Shown piece by piece: positions 31,875 to 38,492 of a stretch of 64,000 bases of DNA (position 1 is the first letter of the stretch; each line of letters starts with the position of its first letter). The notes under the pieces were generated by a model. It was not told the origin of the DNA, searched no databases, and saw only the letters and a program-made list of their open reading frames with translations. Made by a program: the position numbers and the translations under genes. This DNA comes from Nocardia altamirensis NBRC 108246 (GTDB lineage: Bacteria > Actinomycetota > Actinomycetes > Mycobacteriales > Mycobacteriaceae), in NCBI RefSeq assembly GCF_001612685.1, contig NZ_BDAY01000020.1, positions 62,001 through 126,000 on the forward strand, in the 5' to 3' direction.

Positions 31875-31924
31875 GTTCACAGAGGTTCGGTACTGTTCAC
31901 AGAGGTCGTAACCTGTGTGAACAG
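31875..31924. repeat. Direct and inverted GTTCACAGAGGT repeats between convergent genes
   Basis: GTTCACAGAGGT occurs at 31875-31886 and 31895-31906 (20-bp period). The second copy, extended to CTGTTCACAGAGGT (31893-31906), faces ACCTGTGTGAACAG (31911-31924), giving a 14-bp inverted repeat with one mismatch and a CGTA loop. It lies between the ends of ligD and the WXG100 cassette. It could be a bidirectional terminator without U-tract or a protein site. Confidence 0.7.
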
Positions 31925-31966
31925 TGGGCAGGGTTTGCGGAACTCCGTCAGTGGCGGCGGTTCTCG

Positions 31967-33718
31967 TTAGAAGGGGCCGTCGCTGAAGGCTCCGCTGCCG
32001 ACCAGGATGTCGTTTGCGAGGTTTACTACGTTGAGTGTGCTCTGGCCGTGCTCTACCTCCGTGTTCTGGAATGTGGAGTGCCCGGCGGCGACGCCTTGCG
32101 ACCGCGCCACCAGTCCGCCTGCGTTGTAACCGGATCCGAGGAACTGGTTCAACGGTTGACCTGCACGCACTTCCGGCGTGGCGTGCGATGCCGCGTCGTC
32201 CCTGAGCATCCGCAAATTGTAGGCAGCAGCTTTGACCGCCAGATCGTCGTTCCCGACCAGGTCGGACCATTCCTGGCCGTTGAACTTGTCCGGATATTTG
32301 GCCTTAACCGCGTTGAATGGGTCCTCCTTCTGATTGGTCAAGCCGATCGAGTTCCCTACACCCGACCCGTCCAAATGGACACCCCGCTTGTCCACAAAGG
32401 GCTGTGACGACAAATAGCGTGCCGTGTCATACATCACTCCCGCCGCGGGGCCTCTCGGGTCGGGGCGATAGGTCGACGGATCTTTCAGTGCGTTGAACAT
32501 GCCCGTGTCCAGGCCGGTCCGCAGGGGTGCGCCCTCCTGGAGCACCATGGCGAGCACCAGGCGCGGATCAACTCCGGCCTCCCTGCCGTATTTCACGGCA
32601 AGCAGAGCCCAGTGCTTCATCTGCGGGCCATATTTGTCCAGTGCGGCGAGATCCATGGTTGTCAGGGTTGACGCAGGCCCCTCCCAGGTGGCCATCTTGT
32701 CCAAATCTCCTTGGAGCGCGGTGTTGTCGCTCGGATTCCCGGATTCGAGGAGCAGCGGCAACTTGGCAAGCGCCTTCATTTTGGGGATGCCTTCCAGACC
32801 GAGGATCCCGAGGAATTTGGTGCTCGCGAGCACGCCGGCCAATGGGCTGCTTGCGAAGACTCCGTCGAAAACCTGTATCGCCCTGTACAGATCGAGCACC
32901 GTCACCAAGTCGGCCGAGAAGTTCACCGCGCCGGTCTCGACCGTGGCGCTGACCTGGCTCGCCAAGGGAAAGGCTTGGCGCCCTGCGTCGGCGAGCGCGG
33001 TTCTGAGAGTGACGAGGCCGTCGTGATACCGCTGGACCGCATCGCCGAGTGTGCCTGCGACCCGGAAGATATCGCTGATGCCCTCGCGCAGCGCAGCCAA
33101 TCCTTCGACGATGTCGGGAACCTCGGGAGCTGTTATGGCATCGAATTTTTCGCCGGCCTGCCGCAGCGTGACCAATCCCGCTTGGGCGATCTCGGAATTC
33201 GAGAAAGCGGTCCATGTTTTAGCGGCGGTGGCCAGTAGATCGGTCCGTCCGTTCGGTACCGACGTCGGGATTCCCCCTCGGCTCGGTGCGAGCAGAATAC
33301 CGGGCCCATTGTCGCGATTCGGATCCGGCAGGGCGGGAAAGTCGCTTGCGCTGATCGGTGGCGCCGCGGAAGGCACCGGCTTGGCCGGCGGCTGTGCCGC
33401 GCGCTGACCGGGGCTGGTGTTGTTGTATTCGGCCATCTCCCAGTTGTATCCGGCGATTTTCAGCACATCGGCGAAACGGTCGAGGGCAGCCGCACACGCA
33501 ATTGTCGCGTCGCGAACTTCACCACTCAAGTTCTTGTATTCCGTCGACCATGGCCCGACGGCTGGAAATGCGCCAGCCATTCCCCCTGTCGAACTGAGGC
33601 CGGGAACCAGAGTGCCGGTAACAGCTTGCCTTACTTGATCCCGCAGCGTGGCCAGGTCTTTGGCAACCGCGTAGTACACCTTGGCATCGACAATCAGTGT
33701 TGTGTTCTGCGGCGCCAT
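31967..33718 (-). CDS. WXG100-cassette protein with lytic-transglycosylase-like domain
   Basis: A 583-aa protein, third gene of a WXG100 operon (three bases after the second WXG gene). The N-terminal 100 residues look like an ESX helical-hairpin domain (PWSTEYKNLSGEVRDATIAC, ending AGYNWEMAEYNN). A Pro-rich linker (about 105-165) and a helical middle (about 165-360) follow. Residues about 375-545 resemble a soluble lytic transglycosylase: YGREAGVDPRLVLAMVLQEG with candidate catalytic E395, a GNSIGLTN turn, AAYNLRMLRD and FLGSGYNAGG. No Sec signal is present, so type VII secretion and peptidoglycan cleavage are inferred. No immunity gene is recognisable. Confidence 0.75.
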   Translation of the reverse strand: MAPQNTTLIVDAKVYYAVAKDLATLRDQVRQAVTGTLVPGLSSTGGMAGAFPAVGPWSTEYKNLSGEVRDATIACAAALDRFADVLKIAGYNWEMAEYNNTSPGQRAAQPPAKPVPSAAPPISASDFPALPDPNRDNGPGILLAPSRGGIPTSVPNGRTDLLATAAKTWTAFSNSEIAQAGLVTLRQAGEKFDAITAPEVPDIVEGLAALREGISDIFRVAGTLGDAVQRYHDGLVTLRTALADAGRQAFPLASQVSATVETGAVNFSADLVTVLDLYRAIQVFDGVFASSPLAGVLASTKFLGILGLEGIPKMKALAKLPLLLESGNPSDNTALQGDLDKMATWEGPASTLTTMDLAALDKYGPQMKHWALLAVKYGREAGVDPRLVLAMVLQEGAPLRTGLDTGMFNALKDPSTYRPDPRGPAAGVMYDTARYLSSQPFVDKRGVHLDGSGVGNSIGLTNQKEDPFNAVKAKYPDKFNGQEWSDLVGNDDLAVKAAAYNLRMLRDDAASHATPEVRAGQPLNQFLGSGYNAGGLVARSQGVAAGHSTFQNTEVEHGQSTLNVVNLANDILVGSGAFSDGPF

Positions 33719-33721
33719 CGG

Positions 33722-34018
33722 CTACCTGCCACGTAGCATGCGGCGATTGGTCTGCAGCGCGGAGGTGTACCGGTGGTGGGCAGCCTGGGCGGCCGCACTC
33801 ATCTCGGCCACACCTCCGGCGAATTCCCGTGCGCCGGAAGCCCATTTGCCATGGGCCTCGGTGTAGGCCTGCGAACCGATGCTCTCCCAGATGCCGGGCA
33901 GCGCAGCCACCCCTTCGTCGAGTTGGTCCAGTTCCCCGGTGACGAACCCGGCCAGTGCTTTGAGGCGACTGACAATATTGTCGAGCTCATCGAGGTCGAC
34001 CTTGAACTCTGCACTCAT
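33722..34018 (-). CDS. WXG100-family protein, second of a pair
   Basis: A 98-aa helical-hairpin protein of the WXG100/Esx superfamily. Helix 1 spans about residues 5-38 (KVDLDELDNIVSRLKALAGF), the turn is GIWESIGSQAY (WES instead of canonical WxG), and helix 2 is HGKWASGAREFAGGVAEMSA. The C-terminus is basic (TNRRMLRGR). It has no signal peptide. Its ATG overlaps the stop of the upstream WXG gene (ATGA), and the large effector-like gene begins three bases after its stop. It probably dimerises with its neighbour for ESX export. No ESX core machinery is in the window. Confidence 0.82.
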   Translation of the reverse strand: MSAEFKVDLDELDNIVSRLKALAGFVTGELDQLDEGVAALPGIWESIGSQAYTEAHGKWASGAREFAGGVAEMSAAAQAAHHRYTSALQTNRRMLRGR

Positions 34019-34344
34019 AACCGCAGCTCCGTGAACTCGCCCGCGCTGTCGCCGTCGCCGTCGCGGTAGTTGTCCGCACCGATGCCGAGTTTCGCGGCCA
34101 TGCCGGTCAACGCTTGCACGATCCGCAGTCCGCCCTCGCGAGTATCGCGCCAGCCTTCCGCGAATTCGCTCGCCGCAGCACCGGACCACCCTTGTGCCAG
34201 CAACTCATCGACATCCTTGCCTGTCGAATTCAGTGCCGAACTCAGGGTATTCGCGATGCCGTACACTTTGCGACCAAATGCACTGACCTCATCCGGAACA
34301 ACGAAAAGACTGCGCTCCGGCCCCGGCCCCCCGGTGCCATTCAT
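34015..34344 (-). CDS. WXG100-family protein with YxxxD export motif, first of a pair
   Basis: A 109-aa Esx-like protein and the first gene of the cassette. After a Gly/Pro-rich start comes helix 1 (PDEVSAFGRKVYGIANTLSS), the canonical WxG turn in QGWSGAAASEFAEGW, and helix 2 (GGLRIVQALTGMAAKLGIGA). The C-terminal DNYRDGDGDSAGEF contains YxxxD, the general type VII secretion signal, which its partner lacks, as expected for one member of an Esx heterodimer. ATG 34344 lies close to the start of a 293-base non-coding region that must hold the operon promoter. Confidence 0.83.
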   Translation of the reverse strand: MNGTGGPGPERSLFVVPDEVSAFGRKVYGIANTLSSALNSTGKDVDELLAQGWSGAAASEFAEGWRDTREGGLRIVQALTGMAAKLGIGADNYRDGDGDSAGEFTELRL

Positions 34345-34637
34345 GGATAGATCGTAACGTGCGGACTCGAGTCCGCTAAGCCCATGAAAACTTGGGCCCG
34401 GAATTCCAAGATCGAAGATGTCGAATTCTCGCTGCTACCCGGTGCGTCGAAATCCGCACCCCCGCTGTGGATTTGCACTGGCGCCGGGCGCATGGAAGGG
34501 GCGCGGATCCGCGGAAGAGGTGCAGATCTCGGGGAGGTTCAGGTGTGACGGTGGTCGCTGGGTTGGTGGGGGGTCAGGGATGACGGGGCTGGGTAGGGTG
34601 ATGCGCGGCGGTATCCCTCTCCCGGTAGGAGCGTGCG
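34345..34637. other. Divergent non-coding region with repeat copy A (34503-34530)
   Basis: 293 bases between the WXG100 operon and the small antitoxin gene. It contains GCGGATCCGCGGAAGAGG (start 34503), the first part of a 28-bp element repeated with 25/28 identity at 36748. The match is preceded in both places by a similar CTGTGG-containing stretch with a 15-base indel, so it is a genuine dispersed repeat. No coding frame. Confidence 0.6.
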
Positions 34638-34817
34638 GTGGACTTCAAGAACCTGGCCAGCAAGGCGATCGACCTGGCGCAGCAGAACGCGGACAAGGTG
34701 GATACCGTGATCGACAAGGCAGGCGACATCGTCGATCAGCAGACCGGCGGGAAGTTCGCCGGGCAGGTCGATTCCGTGCAGGAGGCCGCGAAGAAGGCGC
34801 TGCGCGAACAGAAGTGA
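34638..34817 (+). CDS. Second MT0933-type antitoxin-family protein (59 aa)
   Basis: A 59-codon gene too short for most gene callers: GTG 34638 with AGGAG seven bases upstream, product MDFKNLASKAIDLAQQNADK then VDTVIDKAGDIVDQQTGGKF and a Lys-rich end (EAAKKALREQK). The spacing of NADKxD..IDKxGD..D.xTxGK is the same as in the 74-aa protein at 29221, so the two are paralogues of the MT0933 family. No toxin-like gene is adjacent: the WXG cassette is divergent and a lipase lies 460 bases downstream. Its role is unknown. Confidence 0.8.
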   Translation: MDFKNLASKAIDLAQQNADKVDTVIDKAGDIVDQQTGGKFAGQVDSVQEAAKKALREQK

Positions 34818-35279
34818 CGCGGAGTACGGCGGCCCGGAGAACGTCCAGTCCGTTACCGGGCCGCGCGCTCAGCTATTCCTCGTCGATGCGCGCTCGACAC
34901 CGCAGCGGGATCCGGCCGCGATTCGATTGTGCCCATGGCGCTTTCGGCCGGTCGTGCCGGACATCCGCGGCGAAGGTACTGACCTTGTTTCACCCATTGC
35001 TGGGGCTCTGATCTGCCAGTACCGTGAGTGACCCGAGGCCAGCAGGCGCCGGTGCAGGCCAGTCGCCGGCGCGCCAGCGGCGCGCCTCGCCGGACAGCGG
35101 AGGCCACCATGCGCACGATCCACCCCATGCGCGCGAATCGCGAAGCGTCCGACGGCGGCAGGCCGGTGCTATCGGTGGTGCGCGGCCGAATAGCTCGTTC
35201 CGGCAACAAATCCGAGGCATCCGCGAAACGGCACACGTGTGCCGACGAGTTCGGCCGGGAGCAAGGTAGGTTGCGTGCC
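34818..35279. other. Intergenic region, 462 bp, no gene seen
   Basis: Open frames exist on both strands but have poor third-position GC bias and Arg/Ser-rich nonsense composition. The region presumably holds the lipase promoter. I see no convincing promoter, operator or terminator. Confidence 0.5.
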
Positions 35280-36599
35280 ATGGCGACTCCGGGTGGAATC
35301 GGTAGTGGGACAGCGGCAATCGACAGCTCGACACCGCCGGTCCTACCGCGGAGGCCGGGCAGGCGCGTCGGCGCGATGCTCGTCCGTGTCGGATCATCGG
35401 CGGCCGCCGCCACACTGTTGGTGCTGGCGTCGACGCTGCTGACGACGCAAAGCACGGCCCGCGCCCAGGTGCCGCCGCCCGATGCCGATCCGTTCTATGC
35501 CGCGCCCGCCGATATTGCGGCTTACCCAGAGGGCGCGATCGTCGCTTCGCGGCAGACCGCGTTGTTCGGTCTGCCGCTGCCGGTTTCGACGTGGCAGGTG
35601 AAGTATCGATCCACCGACGCGGGCGGCGCGGCGATCGCCGATGTGGCCACCGTCATGGTGCCGATGCTGCCCTGGTTCGGTCCTGGCCCGCGGCCGCTGC
35701 TGTCCTATCAGATCGCCGAGGACAGCCTCGGCACCCGATGTGCGCCGTCGTATGCGTTGGCGGGCGGCGGCGATCTCGGTGGTGCGCAGGCGTTGATCGA
35801 CACCCCGTTCATGGCCGATGCGCTCCGCCGCGGTTGGGCCGTGGTGACCAGCGACTACGAGGGCCCGCACGCCAGGTTCCTGGACGGTGTGAACTCGGGA
35901 CGCGGCGTGCTCGACGGCATCCGTGCCGCCCGTGACCTGCCTGCCGCGGGTCTCGGTCCGGCGACACCCCTTGTCGCGTGGGGCTATTCGGGTGGCGCCT
36001 TCGCCACCCTGTGGGCCGCCCAGATGCAGCCGCAGTATGCGCCGGACGTCCGGTTCGCCGGCATCGCAGCGGGTGGTCTCCCCGTCAACTGGCCTGCCAT
36101 CGCCCAGCACGTGGACGGCACGCCGCAGGCGGGCCTGGCCATGCTCATCCTGATCGCGGCCACCAGGGACCATCCGAGCGCGGGCATCGCGGACCTGCTC
36201 AACGATCGTGGCCGCGCGATGCTGGCCGCCGACGGCGCGGCCTGCGGCCCGGACCTGGTGTCGAAGTATGTGAACGCCAGGGTCGACGACTTCTCGTCGG
36301 TCCCGAACCTGCTGTCCCACCCCATATTTCGCGCCGCCACCGACCCCGAAGAACTCGGCGCCCCCGCACCGAGGGTCCCGATGTACCTGTACCACAGCAC
36401 AAGTGACGACGTGATTCCCGCGGTGGGTTTCACCGATCTCCTCGGCCGCTACTGCGCCCAGGGCCCCGACATCACCTTCGTGCACTCCGCCCTGCCCGGC
36501 CACAACCCCGCCGCCGCAGGTGAAGCCCTCGGCGCAATGGCCTACCTGTCCGACCGGGTAGCAGGTGTGCCTATCGCCCCCGGCTGCCACCCCCGCTAG
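35280..36599 (+). CDS. Secreted lipase (LIP family, alpha/beta hydrolase)
   Basis: A 439-aa secreted esterase/lipase. The signal peptide has a long charged n-region and the core SSAAAATLLVLASTLLTTQS, with cleavage near TARAQ before VPPPDADPFY. The alpha/beta-hydrolase triad is visible: nucleophile Ser in WGYSGGAFA, Asp in YHSTSDDVIP, His in ALPGHNP. This is the secretory lipase family common in Nocardia and Mycobacterium, acting on acylglycerols or wax-like esters outside the cell. ATG 35280 is chosen because upstream residues look non-coding; ATG 35376, just before the hydrophobic core, is an alternative. Cysteines (TRCAPSY, AACGPD, YCAQ, GCHP) probably form disulphides. Confidence 0.88.
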   Translation: MATPGGIGSGTAAIDSSTPPVLPRRPGRRVGAMLVRVGSSAAAATLLVLASTLLTTQSTARAQVPPPDADPFYAAPADIAAYPEGAIVASRQTALFGLPLPVSTWQVKYRSTDAGGAAIADVATVMVPMLPWFGPGPRPLLSYQIAEDSLGTRCAPSYALAGGGDLGGAQALIDTPFMADALRRGWAVVTSDYEGPHARFLDGVNSGRGVLDGIRAARDLPAAGLGPATPLVAWGYSGGAFATLWAAQMQPQYAPDVRFAGIAAGGLPVNWPAIAQHVDGTPQAGLAMLILIAATRDHPSAGIADLLNDRGRAMLAADGAACGPDLVSKYVNARVDDFSSVPNLLSHPIFRAATDPEELGAPAPRVPMYLYHSTSDDVIPAVGFTDLLGRYCAQGPDITFVHSALPGHNPAAAGEALGAMAYLSDRVAGVPIAPGCHPR

Positions 36600-36618
36600 G
36601 AGCGCTTCTACACCGAGC

Positions 36619-36752
36619 TCCGCACTCTCTCCGTGAATCCAAGATCACCGGCGACGAGTGGCACATCATGGAGAGGGCTACTCGCACTTTGCCGCAGCCA
36701 TGTGCCACTCGTCGTCCCCGCACCGCCTGTGGGGCGTTGGAAAGAGTGCGGA
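36619..36752. repeat. Nested long inverted repeats after the lipase gene
   Basis: Outer arms TCCGCACTCTCTCC (36619-36632) and GGAAAGAGTGCGGA (36739-36752) pair over 13 of 14 bases. Inside, CGACGAGTGGCACAT (36652-36666) pairs perfectly over 15 bp with ATGTGCCACTCGTCG (36700-36714). The structure spans about 135 bases just past the lipase stop. It could be a terminator, an mRNA-end stabiliser or the body of a small palindromic repeat element. Confidence 0.7.
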
Positions 36753-36775
36753 TCCGCGGAAGGGGTGCGAATCTC
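36748..36775. repeat. Dispersed 28-bp repeat, copy B
   Basis: GCGGATCCGCGGAAGGGG (36748 onward) is the second copy of the element at 34503-34530 (25 of 28 identical), same orientation. It contains the palindrome GCGGATCCGC. The two copies bracket the small antitoxin and lipase genes. Confidence 0.7.
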
Positions 36776-36793
36776 CGTGCCCTGGAATCAAAA

Positions 36794-36828
36794 CGGCGCG
36801 CACCATATCTGCGATGTGGTGCGCGCCG
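36794..36828 (-). terminator. Intrinsic terminator of the downstream secreted-protein gene
   Basis: Perfect 12-bp stem CGGCGCGCACCA/TGGTGCGCGCCG (36794-36805, 36817-36828) with an 11-base loop. Read on the minus strand it is followed by TTTTGA, and it lies 29 bases past the end of the gene at 36857. Confidence 0.88.
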
Positions 36829-36856
36829 TGTCGGGTGCGAGTCGGAACGTCGGTGA

Positions 36857-37513
36857 TCAGTTCCGCGCGCGGCCCGTGTCGTCCATCCACTTGGTGGATC
36901 CCGGCGGCGCGGCCAGGGTGCTGATCAGGTCGATGCCCGCGATGAGCAGCGTCGGCCCGCCCACGATGATGGTGCCGATGATGCCGCCGACGGCCGCGCC
37001 CGCGATCACGCTGGCGATCACGCCGGGCCCGGCGACGATGCCGGTCAGCCCGACCAGTGCGCCGATGATGGTGCCGATGAAACCGCCGACCGCGGTGGCG
37101 ATGCCGAACTGCGACAGGAACGCGTCCTGCGCCCGCTGGTTCTCGTACGGCGAGGCGATCGCGGCCGCGGGCGCCGGACGGGCGGCGGCCTGGTCTTTGA
37201 CCACGGTCAGCTCGAGTACGCGGCCCGCGTCACGGACCGCATGCGGTAGCGGGTATTCCAGCCCGTCCTGCCGGAAGGCTAGTGGCAGCGTGACCACGGT
37301 ATTGCCCGCCGTGTCGTTGACATTGACGGTGCTGCCTGCCAGTTCGAACGATCCACCGGTCAGCGTGGTAATGATTTTGTCGCCAACCAGCTTTGCCTCG
37401 TAGCCGATCTCGGCGGCCGGGGCGGCGTCAGGCTGTGCGTAGGAGGTGCCCGCGCCGACCGCGACCGCGGCGACAAGGGGCACGGCGGCCGCAGTGAGTT
37501 TGCGGAGAATCAT
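36857..37513 (-). CDS. Secreted glycine-zipper protein, function unknown
   Basis: A 218-aa exported protein. The signal peptide LTAAAVPLVAAVAVGAGTSY ends near SYAQ, and a beta-rich domain follows (residues about 35-110, GYEAKLVGDKIITTLTGGSF). The C-terminal half is an alternating Gly-x3-Gly and Ile/Val region (VGGFIGTIIGALVGLTGIVA and PGVIASVIAGAAVGGIIGTI) typical of glycine zippers that insert in or span membranes. The family is frequent in Nocardia, with unknown role. The ATG at 37513 has AGGA nine bases upstream and is preferred over ATG 37534. An AT-rich promoter region (37514-37751) precedes it. Confidence 0.75.
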   Translation of the reverse strand: MILRKLTAAAVPLVAAVAVGAGTSYAQPDAAPAAEIGYEAKLVGDKIITTLTGGSFELAGSTVNVNDTAGNTVVTLPLAFRQDGLEYPLPHAVRDAGRVLELTVVKDQAAARPAPAAAIASPYENQRAQDAFLSQFGIATAVGGFIGTIIGALVGLTGIVAGPGVIASVIAGAAVGGIIGTIIVGGPTLLIAGIDLISTLAAPPGSTKWMDDTGRARN

Positions 37514-37751
37514 CCGGGTTGTTCCTATCCTCATCAGGTTTCAAGCACTGGAGAACGCCACGCACGTCCGATTCCTTCCCCCACTACGGTGCGCAGCCAA
37601 TGATGTGATCAAAAGATCAGCTACTCCGCAGAGAACTCTACCGCTCCGGCCGCGGTTTGCACCCAGAATTATTGGGTAGTTTTCCTTTTTAAGAAACCGC
37701 GAATTCTGTTATAGCAATACGCTATTCACATACCGTCTGCCCAGTTCGGGG

Positions 37752-38492
37752 CTACGTCAGGTACATCCCGAGGGCGTAGGCGCCTGCACACACGACCGTG
37801 ACAACGATCAGCGCCACGGCATCACGGCGCCCCGGCGCACCGGGGTGGGCGGTGAGTTCGCCGGTGCCGCCGCGCGCGGTGATCGCCTCGCCGAGTTCGC
37901 CTGCGCGCCGGGTGGATACGGCCATCGCCGCGGTGAGAATATCGATTAGCGCGTTCTCGGTGGCGAGATAGAGAACGCCGTCTTTCGGACGAAGCTTGCG
38001 CGCGGCGCGCAGGACGCGAATCTCGTCCATCAGCAGCGGAAGACCGCGCAATGTCAGCGCCACGACGACCGCCCATTCATCAACCGGCACACGGATTTTG
38101 CGCAATGGCGCACCGAGTCTGGCCAGTGCGGGCGCGATATCGCTCATCGGCGTCGTCCACGCAACCAGCAACGATGCGGCGACCATGATGAGGCCGAAGA
38201 CCACCACCTGCGCATACCGCAGGACGGCATGGCCGCCGACCGGGACATTGATCAGTCCGCCCGCGACGAGCAAGGCCCAGAACCACCACGGCAGCCGCGG
38301 CAGCGTGCCGAGCGGAAGCCGGGCGAGCAGCCCGATGAGCACCAGGAACGCGATCATGATGCCGAGCACCGGCCAGGTCGGCAGGAACATCAGCAGCAGG
38401 CTGACCAGGAACGCGCCGATCATCTTGGTGCCTGCCCACAGGCTGTGCACGGGGCTGGCCACCGGAACCTGACGAAACAGCACCGTGCTCAT
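37752..38492 (-). CDS. ecfT: ECF transporter transmembrane protein EcfT (CbiQ-like)
   Basis: A 246-aa integral membrane protein with five to six hydrophobic segments, the T component of an energy-coupling-factor importer. The coupling helices show the family pattern: a conserved Ala-Arg motif in RVLRAARKLRPKDG and the STRRAGELGEAITARGG block, which dock into grooves of the two ATPases. Its ATG overlaps the stop of the upstream ATPase gene by one base (TGATG), so translation is coupled. The pair corresponds to M. tuberculosis Rv2325c/Rv2326c. No substrate-binding S protein of a known vitamin class is nearby. Confidence 0.88.
   Translation of the reverse strand: MSTVLFRQVPVASPVHSLWAGTKMIGAFLVSLLLMFLPTWPVLGIMIAFLVLIGLLARLPLGTLPRLPWWFWALLVAGGLINVPVGGHAVLRYAQVVVFGLIMVAASLLVAWTTPMSDIAPALARLGAPLRKIRVPVDEWAVVVALTLRGLPLLMDEIRVLRAARKLRPKDGVLYLATENALIDILTAAMAVSTRRAGELGEAITARGGTGELTAHPGAPGRRDAVALIVVTVVCAGAYALGMYLT

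Noticed and set aside
34853..35455. 200-codon minus-strand frame in the gap before the lipase
   Set aside because: Residue composition is random for a high-GC shadow, no Shine-Dalgarno, and it overlaps the lipase signal-peptide region.
37606..37619. TGATC-AAAA-GATCA inverted repeat as an operator
   Set aside because: Only 5-bp arms in an AT-rich gap; such repeats are expected by chance and no neighbouring regulator supports it.
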